This document shows, in pieces, positions 12,701-23,100 of a DNA stretch of 64,000 nt; positions within the stretch are counted from its first letter, which is position 1, and each line of letters begins with the position of its first letter. The stretch covers positions 5,223,323-5,287,322 of the forward strand of contig NC_058162.1 of assembly GCF_020080835.1 (NCBI RefSeq). The letters are read 5' to 3'. Below the pieces are notes generated by a model. That model was not told where the DNA came from, did no database searches, and saw only the letters and a program-made list of their open reading frames with translations. This DNA is from Cotesia glomerata (taxonomy: Eukaryota > Arthropoda > Insecta > Hymenoptera > Braconidae). Both the position numbers and the translations under genes were made by a program.

Positions 12701-15531
12701 ACCGATTGGGTTGTAGAATCTCAGCCAATTTACAAAAATTTATTAAATAAATTAGTTTGTAACAATCCAAAAGAATCGTGCTTTTCCAGAATGTGCAATA
12801 GTTGTCCAAATAATGAAGAAATCGCTGATTATTTTCGTGTGTCGTTTAATGAATCTGATGTTAATGAAATCCAATATAAAATGTGGACATCAACAGACCG
12901 TTGTACTATTGTGAATGTTACTTCAGATTCCGAAGACTTCATCGAGACTTTAGTGACGCAACTTGATAAGCTTTTGAAACATGATTTTATTGCGAAAACA
13001 CAAAGTCGATTTTTTTCTGATACAAAACTAAATTTAAAGAGCGGGGAATTCGCCGTAGTATTTGACTTTGCGGAAAATTATGCATTCGTTGTGCAGGAAG
13101 CAGCTCAAGGCTTTCATTGGAATAATGATCAAGCTACTATATTTCCAATGGTGATTTATTATAACGAAAATGATACTATTAAGCATTTGAGCTTTGTTGG
13201 TATTTCAGATTGTCTTAAGCACGACACAGTTTTAATTTATTTATTTCAAGAGCAATTGATTGCCTTTCTTAAAAAGAAGTTTGCTGTCATCAATACGATT
13301 TTTTACTTCTCTGATGGAGCTCCACAACAATTCAAAAACAAGAAAGCATTTACAAACTTATGTTATCATTATGCTGACTTCGAAATCAACGCTGAGTGGC
13401 ATTTTTTTGCAACTGCCCATGGCAAAGGACCATGCGATGGTCTTGCGGGTTCATTAAAACGATATGCTGCTAGAGCTTCATTACAAATGAACAATAAAGA
13501 GCATATACTGAAACCACAAGATTTGTTTTTCTGGGGAACGAAAAATTTTACAAGCGTTGACTTTACTTTTATAGCTAATGACGATTATTTAATAAAAAAA
13601 AATGTATTAGACGTACGATATTCTCAATCGAAAACGGTGAAAGGTACACAGTCATTACACACTTTTGTGCCTTTAAAAGATGAAATTGGTTATGCTTTCA
13701 TTAAAACTGTGTCCACATCTCAAAAAAGTTCAAAAATAAAAGTATTTTAATTATAATGAATTTGCGTTTAATTTAATTGTGACGAAACAAAAAATATGCA
13801 CATCGGCAAAACGCTATATTTTGTGTAAAAAACTCTCAGCTTTCAGAAAAAAAAATTCAAATTTGAAGAATTTCGGGCTGCACACCGAAAAAAATCAATT
13901 TTTTCACTTTAATTCGACTCTTAAGGGTCTTCTGATGAGTTCATGAAAAAATAAATATTTTCATTCAAAAGCTGAGAATTTTTCCTACAAAATACAATGT
14001 TTGTCGATTTTGTTTAAAAATGTTTTTCATGTCAGAAAAATTGACGAAAAAGTTGAAAAAAAATTTTTTCCAAAATTTCAAAAAATCATAACTTCAAGAC
14101 CGCTGCGTATTAAGAGCTAAAACTCTCAGGGGATTTTTGTCTTATGATAGAGAACACCTCCATAAATTTTAAACATAATCCGCGAGGGTCGCCTCGTAAA
14201 AATGTTCTTATTTGGTGGAATGACCCATATGTATATATAAAAAATATATCAAAAATGCATGTGGGTACTCAAATGAAAGCTCTTGATGAGTGTAACATCG
14301 GGATGAGCTTATATCTTCAAAAACGTCATTATTTAAGAAAGTACAGTGCAATTTAACAAAAGTCATTATTTAATAAAACAAAATTTTATTTATTTATAGT
14401 TCTCAAGTCACGACAGTCACATAGTGACTGCAAGGTAGGTAGTATATTTAAAATTATTTTTAAAAAATTTTCTTTACCTTAAAGTTGTATGATTTGATTC
14501 AGTAACACCAGGTGTTGAATCACACATCATCATATTATCTTCACTATCTTTGGTAGAAGATTCAGGACTTTTTGGTTCAGTAATCTTCTTATCATCTTCA
14601 GAAGGTACTTTGCTAGTTTCTTCAGTAGTTGTTACACAATTTTTAGTTATATCTTTTATTTCAGGACTGACAGTAGTTGAAATAGCTGAACTGTAAATTA
14701 AAATAAAATTAATCTCTATTATTAAGAGAATAAGCAAAATTTTTTGGCTAGTGTATTTATATGATAAAATGGGTTTTTATGATTAAATTTGATATCGTTG
14801 GAAGAGTCTTGACCTGGAGTGGTGCATTTTCATGGTTTCATATCATTCTCACCAATAATCAGTTTATGATGATAAGTATTTTGGTTGCATTCGAAAATTC
14901 TCTCTAGATGTATAATTAAGGAATGATCTTGTATCTTAGGAGATATTGACATTATTAAAGATATAAGCTCATCCCGATATTACACTCATCGAGACCTTTC
15001 ATTTGAGTACCCCCATCATTTTTTCATATATTTATATATTTATATATATGTATATATGAAAAATATATCAAAAATGCATGTGGGTACTCAAATAAAAGCT
15101 TTTGATTAGTGTAACATCGGGATAAGCTTAAATCTTTAAAAACCTCAATAGTTAAGAAAGTACAGTTTAATTTTACATAATTAAGAAACGACCTTATATC
15201 CTGAGAATGATTGACATTTTTAAAAAGATAAGCATCATCCCGATGTTATACTCATCGAGACCTTTCATTTGAGTACCCACATCATTTTTTCATATATTTA
15301 TATATATTATATATATGTATATATGAAAAATATATTAAAAATGCATGTGGGTACTCTAATGAAAGCACTTGATGAGTGTAACATTGGGATGAGCTTATAT
15401 CTTTAAAAATATCAATAATTAAGAAATTACCTTGTATCTTGTTAACTACTGACATTTTTAAAGATATAAGCTCATCCCGACGTTGCACTCTCCGAGACCT
15501 TTCATTTAAGTACCCACATCATTTTTTCATA

Positions 15532-15594
<63 letters not shown>

Positions 15595-16451
15595 GAAAAA
15601 TATATCAAAAATGCATGTGGGTACTCAAATGAAAGCTCTTGATGAGTGTAACATCGGGATGAGCTTGTATCTTCAAAAACGTCATTATTTAAGAAAGTAC
15701 AGTGCAATTTAACAAAAGTCATTATTTAAATAATTTATTAATTATTTAAATAATTTATTAATTAATAAAGCAAAATTTTATTTATTTATAGTTCTCAAGT
15801 CACGGCAGTCACATAGTGACTGCAAGGTAGGTAGTATATTTAAAATTATTTTTAAAAAATTTTCTTTACCTTAAAGTTGTGGTTATTTCTTCAGTTTTAT
15901 TTGATGTTGTATTTTCACCATTGCAAAGTCCAAGTTTCCGCAACTGTTTCATTAAATTTATTAACATTTTTTAAATATAAAGGGTGATTCTAAGATAAAA
16001 GCATTCCAGTTGTACAAATAGTGATTATAAACTATCAATTCTCAATTACTAAAAATATTTTTTTTATTTTTTTTTCTCTTCTTTCAAATTTGTTAAAAAA
16101 TTTCTTAAATTTCTTAAATCTATCTTCTCTTTACAAATACTATTTGTTGTATGTAAACATTACTAAACATTCTACACATAAAAATGTAACATATTGTTGT
16201 AAATTGCCGAGGACATTTCTTTACAAATAAATAAAAAAATAAATTTAATAACTTACCATTTCACAAGTGTTTGGTAAAATTGGAATTCCATCGCACTTGC
16301 AATCACAGTTTGGTCCGGAAATAGCCGACGAATTTCCATTAAGTAAAGAAAAAGGAACTGATATATAATTCAACCCTAATGGTGAAGGTAATGGACTAGT
16401 CGTATTACACCCACCCGTAAGTACAAGAATTAAATTCAAAAGCGGCGTCAT
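5248..16451 (-). CDS. Secreted serpin with long Thr/Ser/Pro-rich N-terminal extension (11 exons)
   Basis: Exons join in frame: 16451-16257, 15943-15870, 14690-14478, 11239-10610, 9488-8588, 7606-7421, 7360-7144, 6208-5991, 5922-5728, 5663-5534 and 5378-5248, giving about 1,029 residues. Exon 1 starts with a hydrophobic leader (MTPLLNLILVL) that suggests secretion. Residues about 90-650 are Thr/Ser/Pro/Glu/Lys-rich and mucin-like. The last ~375 residues are a full-length serpin core: NSINKFSLDL (helix A), YAIAPINFALLLL, INRWVANKTN, LILAGVGYLQTNW (strand 3A), AAVIELPLK, MIVVLPDKE, and the C-terminal signature FTVNRPFIFFI. The reactive-loop hinge is abnormal (VNEGDCVRPYYSC), so inhibition of proteases is doubtful. 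The exon 2 acceptor is the least certain splice site. Target and tissue cannot be inferred. Confidence 0.85.
6237..7099 (-). mobile_element. Helitron-like non-autonomous element in serpin intron 7
   Basis: Read on the minus strand, it starts TCTACATTAATAAGAGAATA after an A and ends with a GTCACATAGTGAC hairpin followed by AAGGTTGCTAG before a T. A 5' TC, a 3' hairpin about 10 nt before CTRR, and insertion between A and T are Helitron hallmarks. It carries two palindromic internal units and a (TA)n tract near 6710-6765. Only about 72 nt of the host intron remain outside it. Confidence 0.72.
7640..8372. mobile_element. TIR element with TTAA ends (GGGGGGAAATACGTG family)
   Basis: The left end is TTAAGGGGGGAAATACCTGT; the right end is the inverted ...ACACGTATTTCCTCCCTTAA. 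The ends sit on TTAA, as for piggyBac-like or Kolobok-like target duplications. There is no coding capacity. Related copies lie at 43811-45597 and 52992-53074. It occupies most of serpin intron 5. Confidence 0.7.
9511..10574 (+). mobile_element. Helitron-like element, duplicated copy A (serpin intron 4)
   Basis: It starts TCTATATTATTAAGAGAATA and ends with the CAGTCACATAGTGACTG hairpin and AAGGTAGGTAG. Three palindromic internal units lie around (TA)n cores. It leaves only about 57 nt of the 9489-10609 intron outside. It is on the opposite strand to the gene. Confidence 0.72.
11599..14226 (+). mobile_element. Complete DNA transposon with ~470 bp terminal inverted repeats
   Basis: The element begins GGGTCATTCCACCAAATAAG and ends with its reverse complement. 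The inverted repeats run about 11599-12070 and 13755-14226 and are nearly identical, so insertion is recent. Comparison with the empty Helitron copies suggests a 4 bp ATAT target duplication. It encodes one intact spliced gene on the plus strand. The superfamily is not assigned; long TIRs with a short AT-rich duplication recall Kolobok- or MULE-like elements, but that is only a suggestion. Confidence 0.85.
12162..13750 (+). CDS. Transposase-like protein, intact, one small intron
   Basis: Two frames, 12162-12597 and 12672-13750, join across a 74 nt GT-AG intron (GGTACTTG...ATTTAG) in phase 1 to give about 504 residues. The N-terminal half has LRPTYCILAGSSGTHVVCVC followed by TIHQN and a Cys-rich stretch (CNNPKESCFSRMCNSC). 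The C-terminal half has VVFDFAENYAFV, YFSDGAPQQFKNKK and EWHFFATAHGKGPCDG, whose acidic residues are plausible catalytic candidates. I recognise this domain set from many uncharacterised arthropod proteins but cannot name the family. Its place inside long, near-identical TIRs makes it the element's own transposase. No stop or frameshift is seen. Confidence 0.75.
14713..15834 (+). mobile_element. Helitron-like element, duplicated copy C (serpin intron 2)
   Basis: Same ends as copy A (TCTCTATTATTAAGAGAATA to the hairpin and AAGGTAGGTAG), three palindromic units, and an expanded (TA)n tract at about 15535-15590. About 57 nt of the intron lie outside it. A small extra duplication, TTATTTAAATAATTTATTAA, occurs near 15722-15765. 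Confidence 0.72.
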
Positions 16452-17691
16452 AGTAAATACATTAATTTACACTCTTTAATTTAAAATGAATCTTGAGTAA
16501 AAAATTTTATTAACTAAACCCATAATTAACTTTCAGATTATTTATAAGAACTCAAATCGTGAAGAAATTAGTAAATATTGTTGTTATTAAGTGATAAGTC
16601 TTGTAAATTGGTTTATCAGTTGAAATTTCCTCAATTGTTGGTACATTTTTTAAACAATAATAAAAAAGATATTGTTCGAGGAAATAAGTATTTTAAAAAC
16701 ATGATTTAAAGATTTGATAATTGTGTAGGAAGTTGAATTTTAAGGAATTTTTAATCATTTTATTAAAATTGCTTACAATAAACGTAAAACACGAGCGATT
16801 ATCTTTAAAAAAAATAAAAAGTATGTTTGTACCTAAAATTTAAATACAAATTCAATTACACGGAAGTTTTTTAAGTATTTTAAATATAATTAAACAACAA
16901 CAATCACTTAGAGATTATGAAGTGTATTCAACAGTAATATTATAGGCATTAAATTTAACATTTGCGTTATTTTAATTCTTAAGTGTAATTGTATACAATA
17001 CATCATTTTTTAAAAGTTACAGTCACTTGAGCAGTAATTTTTTTTATTCGTACGATTTACCGTACTTAAGTTACATCAATGCCTTATTTGTTTTGTTTAA
17101 TTAATATTTAATTGTATAATGGTAAACCATATTAGCGCAATAATCGCACAGAAATTCAGCTTCAAAATTTTTAAAAATTTATCTGTAATATTTAATATAA
17201 AAAAATTGTGTTTTCTAACCAGTGGTAGCTTATAATTAATTATAATTAAGTTTATCGGCAAAATTAACGATGTTTAAGCATTAAATGGCACCATCAAATT
17301 AATTAATAATTGCGTGTTATTAATTAATTTTTGAGTGTTAAAATAAAATATTCTATGGTACATCTTGAGGATCATTCACTGCTGATGTAACTTTACTGGA
17401 TTTTTTGTTATCAAGTGCGGCTGTTTTACAATTCGCTGAGTATTAATTGATTATACTGGAGGATAAAACTGAGTAAGTTAATTGATTAAAATAAAATTAA
17501 TTATTTTTTTAATTGTTTCAAGTCCGTAAAAATAATTTATCGAGTAATCAAATAATACACGGCAAATAATATTGAAGCCTAATTGAAAATATGAAAATAC
17601 TGACGGATGAAATGTGTAAATATTTAATTATTTGATTTACTAAAATTTTTTTAATTTTTGCTTTGATATTTATTGTTATTTATGACTAGGA
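16452..17691. other. Intergenic: serpin 5' flank and Gdh 3' flank
   Basis: Both neighbours are on the minus strand. The part near 16452-16600 should hold the serpin promoter and the part near 17500-17691 the Gdh 3' untranslated region. It is AT-rich with no ORF, repeat family or structured RNA that I can support. Confidence 0.5.
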
Positions 17692-20125
17692 TTAAAAAGC
17701 AAGACCGGCTTCTGAATATGTCGTGAAAATTTTCTCAATGGAATTTGCGTAAGCTGCTGTCCTCAAGTCTAGTCCCAGGTTGTATTTCATTGCAGTCTTC
17801 ATAATAGCCTGCAATAATAAAAAAAAAATAAAATTAATATTATTGCTTTAATCAGGTCTAAATTCTTAGAAAATTAATTGAAATCAGGATGTTATAGACC
17901 AAAATAATGTATCTTGGAAGATACCAAAAAAGCAAAGACTGAAATCTCGTATTTATTAGAAGATTATTGTTGATAATTTATTACTTATCAATATTAACTA
18001 AAAAATAATAGATTAATTTTTTTATTCATATCGCGTTACAAATACCATAAGGGCGTAAAAAATTATACTTCCTTATGGCATCCGGGAACCACAAGGGCGT
18101 ATAATAAAAATTCAATTTTTTTTTCAGTCTAAAAAAAATTTTTAGTTTGGAGAAATTTTTTTTTTGCATTTCTGCACGTTTCATTTAAAAATAAATCGAT
18201 TTCCGAAAAACAAATTTTTTTATACGCCTTTATGGCTCTCGGGACCTACCTACTCGGAAGCCATGAGGGCGTATAAAAAATTTTTTTTGGGAACCGACGT
18301 ATTTTTTCATGAAATATGCAGAAATGCAAAAAAAATTTTTTTCCAAACTAAAAATTTTTTGATCTTAGAAAAAAAAATAGAATTTTTATTATACACCCTT
18401 ATGGCATCTGAGGTAGGTCCCGGGAGCCATAAGAGCATATAAAATTTTTTTTTGCATTTCTGCACATTTCGGACAAAACTACATTGATTCTTTTGCCGGT
18501 ACACGCCCTTATGGCATCTGAAATGCGATATCGTTGACGAGGTTTTCAAATATATTTAAATGAATTTGTTTCGTTTTATTTATTACGGACTCTAATTTTT
18601 TGTATTAAAAAATATCATGCGCAATAATTTTTTTAAATTAAGGACTATGTGTTTTTATATTGTAAAATTTTAAAATACCTAATGATGTCAGAATAAAACT
18701 GACGAAAGGTCTCATGTTAAAATAAATGGAATAAAAAACATAACATCATTTTAATCCACAACATCCTGATTTTAATTGGTTAATAAAATTAATTATTATT
18801 ATTTATAATAAAAATGATAATAAATTAACAAATAAAGAGTGCACTTACTCTAGCTGATCGTTCCATAGTATAGTCGAGACCAGAATGAACAATGTCTTTT
18901 TCGGAAGCACCAGAAATTCTTTTTTGGAAAGCTTCAGACGCAGTTACTGGAATACGGCCTCCAACGCGACCAAATCTACGTTCTAAAGACTCTTGGACGG
19001 ATTCTATAAAAATAAATATGATATAAGTATTCTATAATGTTTATAAAATTAAATAAAAAATTCAACGTATAAAAAACAATTACCTAATAAATGGTAATTA
19101 GATTCTCTTTCATATTTAAATGTGAGCCGCCCGTAAGAAACATGATTCAAATTTTTGAGCCATTCGAAGAATGATACAGTAACACCACCAGCGTTTATAT
19201 ACAAATCAGGAATAACAAGTATATTTCTTTCAATAAGAATTTTGTCGGCAGCAGGTGTTGTAGGTCCGTTAGCAGCTTCAGCGATTATTTTAGCCTTGAA
19301 AATAAATAAAAATGATCTATATTATTAAGAGAATAAGGAAAATTTTGTGGTCAGTGTATTTATATGATAAAATGGATTTTTATGGTTGAATTTGTTATCA
19401 TTAGAAACGTCTTGACCAGGAGTTGTACCTTTTCAAGATTTTATATCATTGTCACCAATAGTCAATTTATGATGATAAGTATTTAGGCATCATTCAAAAA
19501 TGCTCTATCTCTAGATACAAAAATAAGAAATGACCTTTTATCTTGTGAAATTTGACATTTTTAAAGATATAAGCTCATCCCGATGTTACACTCATCAAAA
19601 CCTTTCATTTGAGTACCCACATCAATTTTTCATATATTTATATATACTATATATATGTATGTATAAAAAATATATCAAAATACATGTGAGTACTCAAATG
19701 AAAGCTCTTGATAAGAGTATCATCGAGATGCGCTAATATCTTTGAAAACGTCAATATTTAAGAAAGTACAGAGCATTTTAACAAATATCTTGTGAACCAT
19801 CGACATTTTTAAAGATATAAGCTCATTCCGATGTTTTATTCATGAAGACCTTTCATTTGAGTACTCACATGCATTTTGATATATTTTCTATGTATATATA
19901 TATATATATAAAATTGATGTGGGTGCTCAAATTAAAGCTCGTGATGAGTGTAACATCGGAATGAGCTTAGATCTTTAAAAACGTCAATAGTTAAGAATAT
20001 ACAGTGCAATTTAACATAATTAAGAAACCATCTTGTATCTTGAGAACTATTGACATTTTTAAAGATATAAGCTCATCCCGATGTTACACTCATCAAGACC
20101 TTTCATTTGAGTACCCACATCAATT

Positions 20126-20179
<54 letters not shown>

Positions 20180-23100
20180 TATATCGATGGTCTAATTAGC
20201 AATTTGTCTAACTCCATATTTTTTAGAGGGTGATTTTTTAACATTTTGTTGTAGCCATAATCGAATTATAAATTATTTGAATGATTCAAACCTGAATATT
20301 ATATCTATATTAGACAATAATTATATAAAATGGTTTTTTCAAGTGATAATAAATTTTGGACTAATTGTTTTTTTCGTACAAATAAAATATTCTCTAAAAT
20401 GAAGTTAGACAATTTGCTAATTAGAACGTCGATATGTACATTTGGAAAATATATAAAAATGCATGTGGTTGCTCAAATGAAAGCTCTTGATGAATACAAC
20501 ATCGGAATGAGCTTATATCTTTAAAAACGTCAATAGTTAAAAAAGTACAGTGCAATTTAACAAAAGTCATTATTTAATAAAGCAAAATTTCATTTATTTA
20601 TAATACTCAAGTCTCAGCAGTCACATAGTGACTGCAAGGCTGTTAGTAATTAATTAATTAAATACTTTTATAAATAAAATCAATACCTTAATACGCGATG
20701 CGTTGTCTTTGTTGATAACCTTCTCAATGGCTGCAGGAATGAAAATATCGCACTGTTCGTACATAAGATTTTCACCAGTGTAAGGCTGAGCGCCGGGGAA
20801 ACCAACAATAGTTCCATTCTCAATTCTATAATCTTCCAACTGCTTGGGATCAATTCCTTCGGGGTTGACGATCGAGCCGTCGTGCTCAATAACACCGATA
20901 CAAGTAGCACCGGCCCGGTGGAGATAACGCATCGAGTGAAGACCTACATTACCAAAACCTTGAACGATAAAGGTTTTACCGCCCCACCCGGGAGTTGTTC
21001 CAATCATCGACATGTAGTTAGCCTCGTTTATAAAGTTCTCTAGACCGTGGAATACTCCGCGACCGGTAGCTGAAATACGACCGTGGATTCCACCCTGATT
21101 GATGGGCTTTCCTGTTACACACGCGTGAGCGTTTATGTCCAAGTGACCGATTGTTTTGGCATAGGTGTCCGCTATCCATGACATTTCCCGTTCACCTGTT
21201 CCCATATCAGGGGCTGGTACATCAACTCCAGGTCCTGTAAAAATAATTTATCATTAATAATTAATTCATAATTTTTTTTATATATTAGTAAATTTATTTC
21301 ATTATTTCACTCACCAATAAAACCTTTCTTGGCCATCTCCAAAGTAAACCTACGGGTTATTTTTTCCAATTCATGCTCTGAGTACTTTTTAGGATCGATT
21401 TTTATTCCGGCTTTGGCTCCTCCAAAAGGAACATCGACACAAGCACACTTGAAAGTCATCAATGCTGATAAAGCTTTCACTTCATCTCGGCAGACGTCCA
21501 TTGAAAATCGAATACCTAAAACAGATAATTTATTAATTAAATTCGTTCTATTAATTTTATTCAGAATATTTTTAGTTTAATACTAGCAACCTTGCAGTCA
21601 CTATGTAACTGCCGTGACTTGTGAACTATAAATAAATAAAATTTAGCTTTATTAAATAATGACTTTTGTTAAATTGCACAATACTTTCTTAACTATTGAC
21701 GTTTTTAGAGATATAAGCTCATTCCGATGTTACACTCATCAAGAGCTTTCATTTGAGTACCCACATGCATTTTTGATATATTTTTCATATATACGTATAT
21801 GTAATATATATAAATATATAAAATAAATGAAATGTTGATGTGGGTACTCAAATGAAAGGTCTCGATGAGTGTAATGTCGGGGTGAGTTTATATCTTTCAA
21901 AATGTAAATAGTTCACAAGATACAAGGTCGTTTCTTAATTATGTTAAATTGCACTGTACTTTCTTAAATATTGATGTTTTTAAATGTATAAGCTCATTCT
22001 GATGTTACACTCATCAAGAGCTTTCGTTTGAGTACCTACATGCATTTTTTATATATTTTTCATATATACATATATGTCATATAAATAAATATATAAAATA
22101 TATGAAAAATTGATGTGGGTACTCAAATGAAAGGTCTTGATGAGTGTAACATCAGGATGAGCTTATATCTTTAAAAATATTAATATATCATAAGATACAA
22201 AGTCATTTCTTAATTATTAATATTTTTAAAAATATAAGCTCATCCCGATGTAACACTAATCAAGAGCTTTCATTTGAATACCCAAATGCATTTTTAATAT
22301 ATATTTCATACATACATATAATATATTTCATACATATATATTATATATATAGACATATAGATAATATATATAAATATATGAAAAATGATATGGGTACTTA
22401 AATGAAAGGTCTTAATGAGTGTAACATCGGGATGAGCTTATACCTTTAAAAATGTCAATAGTTCACAAGATACAAGGTCGTTTCATAATTATGGTAAATT
22501 GCACTATACTTTCTTAACTATTGACCTTTTTAAAGATATAAGCTCATTCCCATGTTACACTCATCAACAGCTTTCATCTGAGTACCCACATGCATTTTTG
22601 ATATATTTTTCATATATACATATATATTACATATATAAATATATGAAAAATTGATGTGGGTACTCAAATGAAAGGTCTTGATGAGTGTAACATCGAGATG
22701 AGCTTATATCCTTAAAAATGTCAATAGTTCACAAGATACAAGGTCATTTCTTAATTATGTTTCTAGAGATAAAGAATTTTCGAATGCAGCCTAAATACTT
22801 ATCATAATAAATTAACTATCGGTGAAAATAATATGAAACCATGAAAAGGCACAACTCCAGGTCAAGACTTTTCCAGCGATACCAAATTTAATCATAAAAA
22901 CCCATTTTATCATATAAATACACTAGCCACAAAATTCTGCTTATTCTCTAAATAATATAGATAATTAGTATATTTTAGTAGTCATTTCTATTTATGTTAA
23001 CTCTAAATTTAACTTGGAATCTTTCTTCTGATATAATCTATATATTTAGTTTACTCCAATACATGAGCAATAAATTGGCAAATGCTCCGACCTAATGAGC

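Larger units (their letters stand above)
11262..14442 (+). mobile_element. Helitron-like element, duplicated copy B, split by a DNA transposon
   Basis: The 5' part (11262-11598) and 3' part (14227-14442) match copies A and C. Between them sits the 2,628 bp transposon at 11599-14226. Some of the middle palindromic units present in copy A are missing, probably lost by recombination in the TA-rich tracts. Confidence 0.72.
9489..15943 (-). repeat. Tandem duplication array of serpin exon plus Helitron-bearing intron (3 copies)
   Basis: A unit of 1,751 bp (compare acceptors at 9488 and 11239) runs from the last bases of exon 2, through the intron with its Helitron, into the first two thirds of the Thr-rich exon. 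Copies are nearly identical in exon and intron, so the duplications are recent. Exons at 14690-14478, 11239-10610 and 9488-8588 all start with the same bases after the same acceptor. The first two end in TTTAAG|GTAAAG, which is also the end of exon 2 at 15870, so they are hybrids of the Thr-rich exon and exon 2. All junctions keep phase 2. Confidence 0.85.

Noticed and set aside
5248..16451. Possibility of an endogenous viral (polydnavirus) segment
   Set aside because: No viral structural or replication gene and no recognisable excision junction was seen; the serpin has ordinary host-like introns.
18164..18549. Overlapping ORFs of 92 and 80 residues in Gdh intron 5
   Set aside because: They lie in the CATAAGGGCG inverted-repeat cluster and mirror each other.
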